DNA of 64,000 nt from Providencia rettgeri (GTDB lineage: Bacteria; Pseudomonadota; Gammaproteobacteria; Enterobacterales; Enterobacteriaceae), in the NCBI GenBank assembly GCA_900455085.1, contig UGTZ01000001.1, positions 960,501-1,024,500 on the forward strand, in the 5' to 3' direction. Positions 46,356-54,025 of this stretch are shown in pieces. Numbering within the stretch: the stretch's first letter is position 1; the number at the start of each line of letters is the position of its first letter. The notes beneath the pieces were generated by a model. The model was not told where the DNA came from and searched no databases. It was given only the letters and a program-made list of their open reading frames with translations. Both the position numbers and the translations under genes were made by a program.

Positions 46356-47816
46356 TTATTCTTTGACTGGAATTGCTTTTAAAACCGCAGTTAATAATTT
46401 CCAATACTCTCCAACGCTTGCAATGTGTACACGTTCATCAGGGGAGTGTGCACCGCGAATAGTTGGCCCAATTGAAACCATATCCATGTCTGGGTAAGGT
46501 TTTTTGAATAGACCACACTCAAGGCCTGCGTGGATCACCATGACATTAGGGATTTTACCGAACAGCTTGTTGTAGGTATCGCTGACTAAATGCATTACTG
46601 GTGAGTCTGCATCTGGTTGCCAACCTGGGTAGCTACCCTCTGCACGGTATTGGGCTTGTGCTAATTTACTGATAGATGTCAGCATGTTAACAACGTAGTT
46701 TTTACCGCTATCGATAAGTGAACGAACAAGGAAGATAATTTCTGCTTTATCTTCAGTTAGGCGTACAACACCTTCATTAAGTGACGTTTCAACCACGCCA
46801 ATGGCAACATCACTCATGCGGATCACACCGTTTGGCGCCGCATTTAAGAAGAAAACAAAACGTTTTTGGCAGTCATCAGAAAGTGCTTTTAATTCGCTTT
46901 GCGTTTCATCTAGTAGCAGAACAAGGTTAGGCTCAACGACGGCTAGTTCATTTTTCAGAATATCTTCATAACGAGCTCTTAGGGCAGTTAACTCCGCGAC
47001 TTTGTTCGCAGGAACGGCAATAATGGCGTAAGCTTCCCGAGGAATGGCGTTACGAACAGTACCACCTCTGAAATCTAATAGTTTTAGGTTTAAATCTTCT
47101 GCGTGGCCAGCTAGAAAACGTGCTAACAGCTTATTGGCATTACCTAAGCCTAAATGTACATCACCACCAGAGTGCCCACCTTTTAGGCCTTTTAGGGTCA
47201 TTGTGAAGGTTTTATAGCCTTGTGGTAATGCTTCACGCGTCAGGTCAAACGTAGAGGTAAAGTCAACCCCACCAGCACAACCCATGTAAATTTCACCTTC
47301 TTCTTCTGAGTCGGTGTTAATCAGAATATCGGCTTGTAACCAGCCTGCTTTCAAGCCAAACGCACCTTCCATGCCGGCTTCTTCAGTCATGGTCAGAAGA
47401 ACTTCCATTGGCCCATGCTCAACACTATCATCAGCAAGAACAGCCAACGCAGAAGCTAAGCCAATGCCGTTATCAGCACCTAAAGTGGTTCCTTCAGCGG
47501 TGACCCATTCACCATTAACATATGGACGAATTGGATCTGTTTTAAAGTCATGTACCGTGTCGTTATTTTTCTGTGGCACCATGTCTAAGTGAGCTTGTAA
47601 AACAACGCCTTTGCGGTTTTCATAACCAGGGGTTGCAGGTTTACGGATCAGAATATTACCCACTTCATCACGTTCAACGTGAAAGCCTTTTTGTTTTGAC
47701 CAATCAACAATATGTGCGGCTAAGGCTTCTTCGTGGTATGAAGGGTGCGGGATAGAACAGATTTTCGCGAAGATGTCCCATAGTGGTTGGGGGGATAATA
47801 TAGCAAGTTCAGACAC
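46356..47816 (-). CDS. pepD: PepD, cytosol nonspecific dipeptidase (peptidase D)
   Basis: A 486-residue M20-family zinc dipeptidase, including carnosine-type activity, as in E. coli (485). The metal and catalytic motifs are VLQAHLDMVPQ, TLGADNGIGLASALAV, MTEEAGMEGAFGL and INTDSEEEGEIY. GGHSGGDVHLGLGNAN lies in the lid domain and HAGLECGLF near the end. It converges on dinB and is divergent from gpt across a gap with an ERIC repeat. Confidence 0.96.
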   Translation of the reverse strand: MSELAILSPQPLWDIFAKICSIPHPSYHEEALAAHIVDWSKQKGFHVERDEVGNILIRKPATPGYENRKGVVLQAHLDMVPQKNNDTVHDFKTDPIRPYVNGEWVTAEGTTLGADNGIGLASALAVLADDSVEHGPMEVLLTMTEEAGMEGAFGLKAGWLQADILINTDSEEEGEIYMGCAGGVDFTSTFDLTREALPQGYKTFTMTLKGLKGGHSGGDVHLGLGNANKLLARFLAGHAEDLNLKLLDFRGGTVRNAIPREAYAIIAVPANKVAELTALRARYEDILKNELAVVEPNLVLLLDETQSELKALSDDCQKRFVFFLNAAPNGVIRMSDVAIGVVETSLNEGVVRLTEDKAEIIFLVRSLIDSGKNYVVNMLTSISKLAQAQYRAEGSYPGWQPDADSPVMHLVSDTYNKLFGKIPNVMVIHAGLECGLFKKPYPDMDMVSIGPTIRGAHSPDERVHIASVGEYWKLLTAVLKAIPVKE

Positions 47817-47830
47817 GTTTTTCTCCTTTT

Positions 47831-47950
47831 CCCGTCATATTTTGAGTTGTAGCGTTGTTGGCTTCACTCGTAAACCCTAGTCACATACTTATGTATGCTC
47901 CTAGGGATTTTCTCATTTGCCGCCTAGCCACAACCCAAATTATTTAGGGA
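47831..47950. repeat. ERIC (IRU) repeat
   Basis: The ~120-bp palindromic element has the ERIC centre CTTATGTATGCTCCTAGGGA (consensus core CTTATGTAAGCTCCTGGGGA). Outer parts are TTGCCGCCTAGCCACAACCC and ATTATTTAGGG on one side and TTTGAGTTGTAGCG on the other. Exact ends are approximate. It lies in the pepD-gpt gap, just upstream of the pepD start. Confidence 0.8.
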
Positions 47951-48251
47951 AAATATTTAATTTCCTTGGGGTATGGCATCACTAGTTTTATTGACTGAGC
48001 AACTCAAATTACCTCAGAGATTTTTAGTTGAGTTATGTTAGTTACTAGCTTGATATGCAAAATTAAATGATGCATTGCTGATAAACTCAGGATAACACTT
48101 TCTTTTGAGCAATGGACAGTGTAAATGATAATAATTAATGTCGAATGGTGCTTTTTACTGGTTTTTAACCGGCCAAATCACTATAATCTCGCGCAACCTT
48201 TTTTCCGCAAGACACATTTCAGATTTACTCAGCAGTCGGGACCCGAATTTT
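47951..48251. other. Divergent promoter region between pepD and gpt
   Basis: About 300 bp with no gene I can support. A frame open from 48138 runs into gpt but its first 38 residues do not look like protein of the family. The gpt promoter must lie here; the ATGATAATAATTAATG stretch near 48125 is a plausible -10 area. Confidence 0.45.
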
Positions 48252-48716
48252 ATGAGCGAAAAATATGTCGTAACGTGGGATATGTTGCAAATACATGCCC
48301 GTAAACTCGCACAACGTTTATTACCAGTAGAGCAATGGACCGGTATTATCGCGGTTAGCCGTGGTGGCCTTGTTCCTGGAGCACTTCTAGCACGCGAACT
48401 TGGTATTCGTAACGTTGACACCGTTTGTATTTCTAGCTATGACCATGACAACCAGCGCGAATTAACCGTGATTAAACGTGCTGAAGGTGATGGTGAAGGC
48501 TATATTGTCATTGATGATTTGGTGGATACAGGCGGCACAGCTCAAGCTATCCGTAACATGTACCCTAAAGCCCACTTTGTTACTATTTTTGCAAAACCTG
48601 CAGGGCGTCCATTAGTGGATGACTACGTAGTTGATATTCCACAAGACACATGGATCGAACAGCCATGGGATATGGGCGTCGTTTTTGTTAAACCATTGTG
48701 TGAACAAGATAAATAA
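48252..48716 (+). CDS. gpt: Gpt, xanthine-guanine phosphoribosyltransferase
   Basis: About 154 residues from the ATG at 48252 (MSEKYVVTWDMLQIHARKLA), matching the E. coli enzyme almost along its whole length. The PRPP-binding motif is YIVIDDLVDTGGTAQAI, and the AVSRGGLVPGALLARELG loop and KPAGRPLVDDYVVDIPQDTWIEQPW follow. It salvages guanine, xanthine and hypoxanthine at the membrane face. frsA comes next, as in E. coli. Confidence 0.97.
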   Translation: MSEKYVVTWDMLQIHARKLAQRLLPVEQWTGIIAVSRGGLVPGALLARELGIRNVDTVCISSYDHDNQRELTVIKRAEGDGEGYIVIDDLVDTGGTAQAIRNMYPKAHFVTIFAKPAGRPLVDDYVVDIPQDTWIEQPWDMGVVFVKPLCEQDK

Positions 48717-48900
48717 ATCTGTGTTTTACGCGAGCTTTAGGTAAAAACATTGTAATTATAAAGTGTTATAGAATTTATTGATTGCAAAAACACATTAATA
48801 CCTAAAATTTTTAAGCTAAACACGATATAATTTGGGGAGTGCATTTTTGCATTCCCTTTATTTTTGGCCAAATTCAACTCTGATAGACAAGGAAATAGGG

Positions 48901-50151
48901 ATGACTCAGCAAAACCTTTCAGAAAAACTTTTCAAACCTAAAGTCAGACAAGTTGAAACGTCAACATTAGTCTCTTATTCATCTCAAACAATTTCTCAAA
49001 TTAAAGAACATAGTGTGTTAAGTGGGTCTCACCATGCGGGGTGGTACCGTATGATTAACCGCTTAATGTGGATTTGGCGGGGAATAGACGCCTTAGAAAT
49101 TGAAGAGGTGCTAAGCCGTATTGCTATCTCAGATGCTGAGCGTAGTGATGATAATTTATTGGATACAGTCATTGGTAATCGTCGTGGAAACTGGTGTTTT
49201 GAATGGTCCCAGCAAGCCATGCATTGGCAGCAAAAAGCGTTAGAGTTTGAAAAAGGTGCAGAAGCAGGGGATGCTTGGTTGCGTTCTGCTAATTTGTACA
49301 GCATTGCAGCTTATCCTTTTATTAAAGGTGACGAGCTGGCTGACCAAGCTATTTTGTTGGCTTGTAAAGCGTATGATAGCGCAGCAAAATTTTCTCAATA
49401 TCGCTTAAAGAAAATTCCATTTAAAGTTGATGGTGGAAAAGAAGTCTGTGGCTTTTTACATATTCCTTCACATGGTCAAGGGCCTTACCCGACCGTGATG
49501 ATTTGCGGCATGTTAGATAGCTTACAAATTGATTTTTGCCGCTATTTTCGTGACTACCTCGAGCCTCTCGGTATTGCGATGCTAACACTGGATATGCCAT
49601 CTATTGGTTATTCGGTAAAACAAAAGCTTACACAGGAAACAAGCACCCTACATGAGCAAATTGTTCGCCAGATTGGGGATATCGCTTGGATTGACCACAC
49701 GCGTTTTGGTATCGTGGGTATGCGTTTTGGCGCAAATATAGCATTAAGATTAGCTTATATGTGTCCAGATAAGATTAAAGCAGTCGCTGTCATAGGGCCA
49801 ATTGTGCACAGTTTATTGCATGAAGAGAAATATCAGCAGGATATTCCTCGAATGGTTCTGGATGTGTTCGCCAGTCGTTTGGGTATTTATCAAGTTGATG
49901 GCTCTGCTTTACGCCATGAGTTAAGTTGTTATTCACTTAAAAATCAAGGGCTTTTAGGGCGACGCAGTAAAGTCCCAATGTTATCGGTTAGCCTCAAAGA
50001 TGATATTTATAGCCCTAAAGCCGAATCTGATTTAATTCGACGCTCTTCGATGGATGCTGATACGATAATGCTACCAAGCCAGCCTGTTTTTGCTAATTTT
50101 GAAAAGGCGTTAAGTGAAACTACTAATTGGTTAAAAGCAAAAATACTTTAA
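48901..50151 (+). CDS. frsA: FrsA, fermentation-respiration switch protein (esterase fold)
   Basis: About 416 residues from the ATG at 48901 (MTQQNLSEKLFKPK); E. coli FrsA has 414. It is an alpha/beta-hydrolase (DUF1100) with the strand TVMICGMLDSLQIDF, the DMPSIGYS segment, and a nucleophile-elbow-like GIVGMRFGANIALRLAY where Arg stands in place of Ser, as in the family. FrsA binds the glucose PTS protein EIIA-Glc in E. coli. Position between gpt and crl is conserved. Confidence 0.95.
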   Translation: MTQQNLSEKLFKPKVRQVETSTLVSYSSQTISQIKEHSVLSGSHHAGWYRMINRLMWIWRGIDALEIEEVLSRIAISDAERSDDNLLDTVIGNRRGNWCFEWSQQAMHWQQKALEFEKGAEAGDAWLRSANLYSIAAYPFIKGDELADQAILLACKAYDSAAKFSQYRLKKIPFKVDGGKEVCGFLHIPSHGQGPYPTVMICGMLDSLQIDFCRYFRDYLEPLGIAMLTLDMPSIGYSVKQKLTQETSTLHEQIVRQIGDIAWIDHTRFGIVGMRFGANIALRLAYMCPDKIKAVAVIGPIVHSLLHEEKYQQDIPRMVLDVFASRLGIYQVDGSALRHELSCYSLKNQGLLGRRSKVPMLSVSLKDDIYSPKAESDLIRRSSMDADTIMLPSQPVFANFEKALSETTNWLKAKIL

Positions 50152-50222
50152 TTTTATTTAATAACTTGCTTATTTTTACCCATTTGTTAAAAAGGGATCT
50201 TCCCAAGAAGGAGATCCTTAAC

Positions 50223-50624
50223 ATGGCTTTACCGACTGATTACTCAAATGGAAAGTATTTAAAGAAGTTTGCTTCGATAGGACCTTATTTACGTGAAAAA
50301 CAATGTTTAAATGGCTGTTATATATTTGATAGCCTCGTTGTTTGCGTGAATGCAAATATTGCCCCAGAAAAACGCGAATTTTGGGGGTGGTGGCTAAAAT
50401 TGGTAGCAACTGATAAGGGCTTTGAATTTATTTATCATTTTGGCCTATACAACAGTCATGGTAGTTGGCAAGTCAAAGCACTAAAAGATGCGGCAACCAT
50501 TGAAGCGACCGAGCAAAATTTAGTGTCATTTCACCAAGCCCTTGCAAAACAATTATCTGAACTTGAGTTAAGCCTCTTTCCCTCCCCGCTAATGGCAGAA
50601 TTAAAACTGGAATTAAGCGCATAA
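50223..50624 (+). CDS. crl: Crl, sigma-S assembly factor
   Basis: About 133 residues from the ATG at 50223, with AAGGAG ten bases before. It starts MALPTDYSNGKYLKKFASIGPYLREKQC and holds the conserved EKREFWGWWLKL. Crl binds RpoS and helps it join RNA polymerase, supporting stationary-phase genes. E. coli has phoE between crl and proB; here proB follows directly, so phoE is absent at this site. Confidence 0.93.
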   Translation: MALPTDYSNGKYLKKFASIGPYLREKQCLNGCYIFDSLVVCVNANIAPEKREFWGWWLKLVATDKGFEFIYHFGLYNSHGSWQVKALKDAATIEATEQNLVSFHQALAKQLSELELSLFPSPLMAELKLELSA

Positions 50625-50655
50625 ATTTGTTTTAAACCAACTTTTGTTGAATTTT

Positions 50656-50679
50656 GCGTTATGCTTGTTGGCATAACGC
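50656..50679 (+). terminator. Hairpin between crl and proB
   Basis: A perfect 9-bp stem GCGTTATGC / GCATAACGC with loop TTGTTG. Only a weak pyrimidine tract (GCTTCTCCT) follows, so it may be a weak terminator of crl or a leader hairpin of proB. Confidence 0.5.
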
Positions 50680-50740
50680 GCTTCTCCTGATAAAAATGAT
50701 ACCTACTTTTTGGTTTATTAATCCTAATGGCAGAAAAATG

Positions 50741-51844
50741 ATGAAAAATAGCCAGACGCTGGTAGTTAAATTAGGGACCAGTGTATTAACAGGGGGCTCG
50801 CGCCGTTTAAATCAAGCTCATATTGTTGAGCTTGTCAGGCAATGCGCGCAGCAATATGAAAAAGGGCATCGCATTATTATTGTGACTTCTGGGGCAATTG
50901 CCGCGGGTCGCGAACATTTAAATTACCCCGAACTGCCGGCTACCATAGCATCTAAACAGTTGCTTGCGGCGGTCGGTCAAAGTCGTTTAATTCAGTTATG
51001 GGAACGGTTATTCTCCATTTATGGTATTCATATCGGGCAAATGTTACTAACACGAGCCGATTTAGAAGACAGAGAACGTTTCTTAAATGCACGAGATACC
51101 TTGCAAGCTCTGTTAGATAACGGAATCATTCCAGTTATTAATGAAAATGATGCCGTTGCTACCGCAGAAATTAAAGTCGGTGATAATGACAATCTATCCG
51201 CTTTGGCCGCGATTCTTGGCGATGCCGACAAACTGCTATTACTCACGGATATAGAAGGCTTATATGATGCTGACCCACGCAGTAATCCAAATGCAAAATT
51301 GATACCCGAAGTGTATGGTATCAATGATGAACTTCGTGAAATGGCGGGGGGAAGCGTTAGCGGGTTAGGAACCGGTGGAATGGCAACTAAATTACAAGCA
51401 GCAGATGTCGCGGGCCGCGCAGGAATTGATGTTATCATTGCAGCAGGCAATAAACCCGATGTTATTAATGCGGTTATTGAAAATCTTCCAGTTGGTACCC
51501 GTTTTTATGGGCAAAAAAATCCAATGGAAAATCGTAAACGTTGGATTTTCGGTGCTCCAGCCGCTGGGGATGTCTACATTGATGATGGTGCACAACTGGC
51601 AATTATGGAAAAAGGGAGTTCATTGTTGCCAAAAGGAATTAAAAAGATTGAAGGCGATTTCTCTCGAGGCGCAGTGATCCGTATTCGTAATATGGCAGGA
51701 AAAGACCTAGCTCATGGGGTCAGCCATTATAACAGTGATGCACTGAGAATGATTGCTGGGCACCATTCACAAGAAATCAGTAAAATACTTGGTTATGAAC
51801 ACGGTTCTGTGGCTGTTCATCGTGATGATATGATAGTGAGTTAA
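50741..51844 (+). CDS. proB: ProB, glutamate 5-kinase
   Basis: From the ATG at 50741 the protein has 367 residues, exactly the E. coli length; the frame open from 50654 adds unrelated residues. Kinase-domain blocks are TLVVKLGTSVLTGGSRRLN, IIVTSGAIAAGREHL, INENDAVATAEIKVGDNDNL and SGLGTGGMATKLQAA. A PUA domain follows from about residue 276. It makes gamma-glutamyl phosphate, the first and proline-inhibited step of proline synthesis. proA starts two bases after its stop. Confidence 0.97.
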   Translation: MKNSQTLVVKLGTSVLTGGSRRLNQAHIVELVRQCAQQYEKGHRIIIVTSGAIAAGREHLNYPELPATIASKQLLAAVGQSRLIQLWERLFSIYGIHIGQMLLTRADLEDRERFLNARDTLQALLDNGIIPVINENDAVATAEIKVGDNDNLSALAAILGDADKLLLLTDIEGLYDADPRSNPNAKLIPEVYGINDELREMAGGSVSGLGTGGMATKLQAADVAGRAGIDVIIAAGNKPDVINAVIENLPVGTRFYGQKNPMENRKRWIFGAPAAGDVYIDDGAQLAIMEKGSSLLPKGIKKIEGDFSRGAVIRIRNMAGKDLAHGVSHYNSDALRMIAGHHSQEISKILGYEHGSVAVHRDDMIVS

Positions 51845-51846
51845 TT

Positions 51847-53100
51847 ATGTTAGAGACAATGGGTAAGGCAGCAAGAGTTGCTTCATGGCAATTAGCTCAG
51901 TTAAGTACCAAACAAAAAAATGCAGCACTATTACAAATTGCAGATCTACTAGAACAAGATAATGCAGTTATACTGGCAGCGAATCAAAAAGACATGGCGC
52001 AGGCAAAAGCAAGCGGTATGAGTGAGGCGTTACAAGACCGATTATTATTGACGCCAGAGCGTTTAAAAAGTATTGCTGATGATGTCAGAAAAGTATGTCA
52101 ATTAGCTGATCCTGTTGGGCAAATCATTGATGGAAGCCAATTGGATAGCGGTTTAAATTTACAACGTCGCCGTGTTCCATTGGGAGTTGTTGGCGTTATT
52201 TATGAAGCTCGCCCTAATGTTACCGTTGATGTGGCTTCGTTATGTTTAAAAACAGGTAATGCGGTCATTTTGCGTGGCGGGAAAGAGACGCATCATACTA
52301 ACCTTGCTGTAGTGGAAGTTATTCAAAAAGCATTGGAAAATAGCGGCTTGCCAGCAGATGCCGTACAAGCTATTAATAATCCGGACCGTGAATTAGTTGC
52401 ACAATTACTCAAATTAGATCGTTACATTGATATGCTAATCCCTCGTGGCGGTGCAGGGTTACATAAATTATGTCGTGAGCAATCCACGATCCCGGTAATT
52501 ACCGGGGGAATTGGCGTTTGCCATACATTTGTTGATAAATCGGTGGATTTTAATAAAGCCATTGATGTGATTATTAATGCGAAAGTTCAGCGCCCAAGTG
52601 CCTGTAATTCACTTGAAACATTATTAGTTCATAAAGAGATTGCGACTGAGTTCCTACCGTTTTTAAGTGAAAAAATGGCGCAGCAACAAGTCACACTGCA
52701 TGCGAGTAAAAAAGCACTTCCATTACTAAAACAAGGCCCAGCGAAAATTGTTGATGTAAAACCTGAAAACCTTGTCGATGAGTGGTTATCACTGGATCTT
52801 AACGTAGAAATTGTGGATGACATTGACGCAGCTATTGACCATATTCGCCAGTATGGTACTGCGCATTCTGATGCTATCTTGACAGAATCTATTCATCAAG
52901 CTGGCTATTTTGTTCAATGTGTAGATTCAGCAGCGGTATATGTTAATGCAAGCACTCGCTTTACTGATGGTGGGCAGTTTGGTTTAGGTGCAGAGGTCGC
53001 AGTAAGTACGCAGAAATTACACTCACGTGGCCCTATGGGGTTAGATGCACTAACAACGTATAAATGGATCGGATATGGCGACTTTTTGAGTCGTCCATAA
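51847..53100 (+). CDS. proA: ProA, gamma-glutamyl phosphate reductase
   Basis: A 417-residue aldehyde-dehydrogenase-fold enzyme, as in E. coli. The catalytic Cys253 is in QRPSACNSLETLLVH. Other blocks are GVIYEARPNVTVDVASLCLK, AVILRGGKETHHTN, IPRGGAGLHKLCRE and STRFTDGGQFGLGAEVAVST. It makes glutamate semialdehyde. Its terminator area carries copy 2 of the structured repeat element. Confidence 0.97.
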   Translation: MLETMGKAARVASWQLAQLSTKQKNAALLQIADLLEQDNAVILAANQKDMAQAKASGMSEALQDRLLLTPERLKSIADDVRKVCQLADPVGQIIDGSQLDSGLNLQRRRVPLGVVGVIYEARPNVTVDVASLCLKTGNAVILRGGKETHHTNLAVVEVIQKALENSGLPADAVQAINNPDRELVAQLLKLDRYIDMLIPRGGAGLHKLCREQSTIPVITGGIGVCHTFVDKSVDFNKAIDVIINAKVQRPSACNSLETLLVHKEIATEFLPFLSEKMAQQQVTLHASKKALPLLKQGPAKIVDVKPENLVDEWLSLDLNVEIVDDIDAAIDHIRQYGTAHSDAILTESIHQAGYFVQCVDSAAVYVNASTRFTDGGQFGLGAEVAVSTQKLHSRGPMGLDALTTYKWIGYGDFLSRP

Positions 53101-53119
53101 TGAGTAAAAATGATGAGAT

Positions 53120-53138
53120 AGCCACACTTGTGTGGCTT
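53120..53138 (+). repeat. Hairpin, left copy, after proA
   Basis: Stem AGCCACA / TGTGGCT around CTTG. Bases 53121-53138 recur exactly at 53281-53298. In this copy the T run is lost; GAGG, the first bases of the inserted element, follow instead. Confidence 0.82.
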
Positions 53139-53280
53139 GAGGTTGTTGACAAAGCGAGATAAAAGCGTGGTTTTTCCCGCTTTGTGTTATCAGCCAAAAA
53201 TCAATAAATTGATTTTCCTAGTTTATTTTCAAAACCTATTAGACTGCTGCCAAACATAATATGTTTGGCAGCAGTCTATC
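53139..53280 (+). repeat. Structured intergenic element, copy 2 (142 bp)
   Basis: The same element as 46173-46313, about 90% identical, starting with the same GAGGTTGTT. Stems: ACAAAGCGAG / CCCGCTTTGT (one mismatch), AAAATCAAT / ATTGATTTT (one pair longer than in copy 1 through paired changes), and a perfect 17-bp 3' stem AGACTGCTGCCAAACAT / ATGTTTGGCAGCAGTCT with loop AAT. It sits exactly between two copies of the proA terminator hairpin. Confidence 0.82.
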
Positions 53281-53308
53281 GCCACACTTGTGTGGCTTTC
53301 TTTTTTTA
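53281..53308 (+). terminator. proA terminator (right copy of the duplicated hairpin)
   Basis: Stem GCCACA / TGTGGC around CTTG, then TTTCTTTTTTT, a good intrinsic terminator. Bases 53281-53298 repeat 53121-53138. Confidence 0.85.
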
Positions 53309-53387
53309 TTTGTCTAATTAGGCAATTTATCATAAGCAAATTTGTAATCAGTATTGCTTAGTATTCATGATGATGGGATGAAATTTA

Positions 53388-53885
53388 ATGTTTTACATTA
53401 TCGGTCCAAGAGGTTCGGGTAAAACCACAATTGGTAAAAAATTTGCAGAATCTAAAGGCTATCAATTTGTTGATACAGATAAATTGGTTTTAGAAAAAGC
53501 AGGAAAAAGTATCGCTGAAATTGTTGAACAGCACGGTTGGGATTACTTTCGTCAGCTAGAAACTGACGTCCTTAAGTCGATTAAGCAAAATAATATGATT
53601 GTTTCTACTGGCGGAGGCCTGGTTCTCGCAGAAGAAAATCAGCAAATTATGCGTAATAACGGCACTGTTATTTATTTAAATACCCATCCTGAAGTTTTAG
53701 CAAAACGCCTTGCAGCAGAGCCACAAGCGGATCAACGACCAAGTTTGACCGGGAAATCTTTAATTGAAGAAATTGAAGAAGTGATGCAACAAAGGGAACC
53801 TATCTACCGTGCGACTGCTCACCATATTATTGATGCTGCGCAGCCTGTCGACGATATCATCGCACAACTTAATGATTTAACTTAA
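53388..53885 (+). CDS. aroL: AroL, shikimate kinase 2
   Basis: A 165-residue P-loop kinase, shikimate to shikimate 3-phosphate on the aromatic amino acid path. Walker A is IIGPRGSGKTTIGK, the substrate Asp is in FVDTDKL, the GGG loop is VSTGGGLVLAEENQ, and the lid Arg region is DQRPSLTGKSLIEEIEEVM, which resembles AroL more than AroK (RPTLTGKPL in E. coli AroL). The start lacks the first few residues of E. coli AroL. No TyrR box was recognised upstream. Confidence 0.88.
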   Translation: MFYIIGPRGSGKTTIGKKFAESKGYQFVDTDKLVLEKAGKSIAEIVEQHGWDYFRQLETDVLKSIKQNNMIVSTGGGLVLAEENQQIMRNNGTVIYLNTHPEVLAKRLAAEPQADQRPSLTGKSLIEEIEEVMQQREPIYRATAHHIIDAAQPVDDIIAQLNDLT

Positions 53886-54025
53886 ACTAATGACTAATAA
53901 GCCTGCGGTGTTTTCGGAATATACTAATTAGAGCAAAGGGAGTAGCTCAGTAAGATAGATGTCACTAAAGGTATAGTTGTATCACACAAATATATAAAAA
54001 TATAATCATAGTATAGGGACTCATT

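Noticed and set aside
53936..53975. tRNA-like stretch GGGAGTAGCTCAGTAAG before aas
   Set aside because: It resembles a D-arm, but there is no matching acceptor stem, anticodon arm or T-loop.
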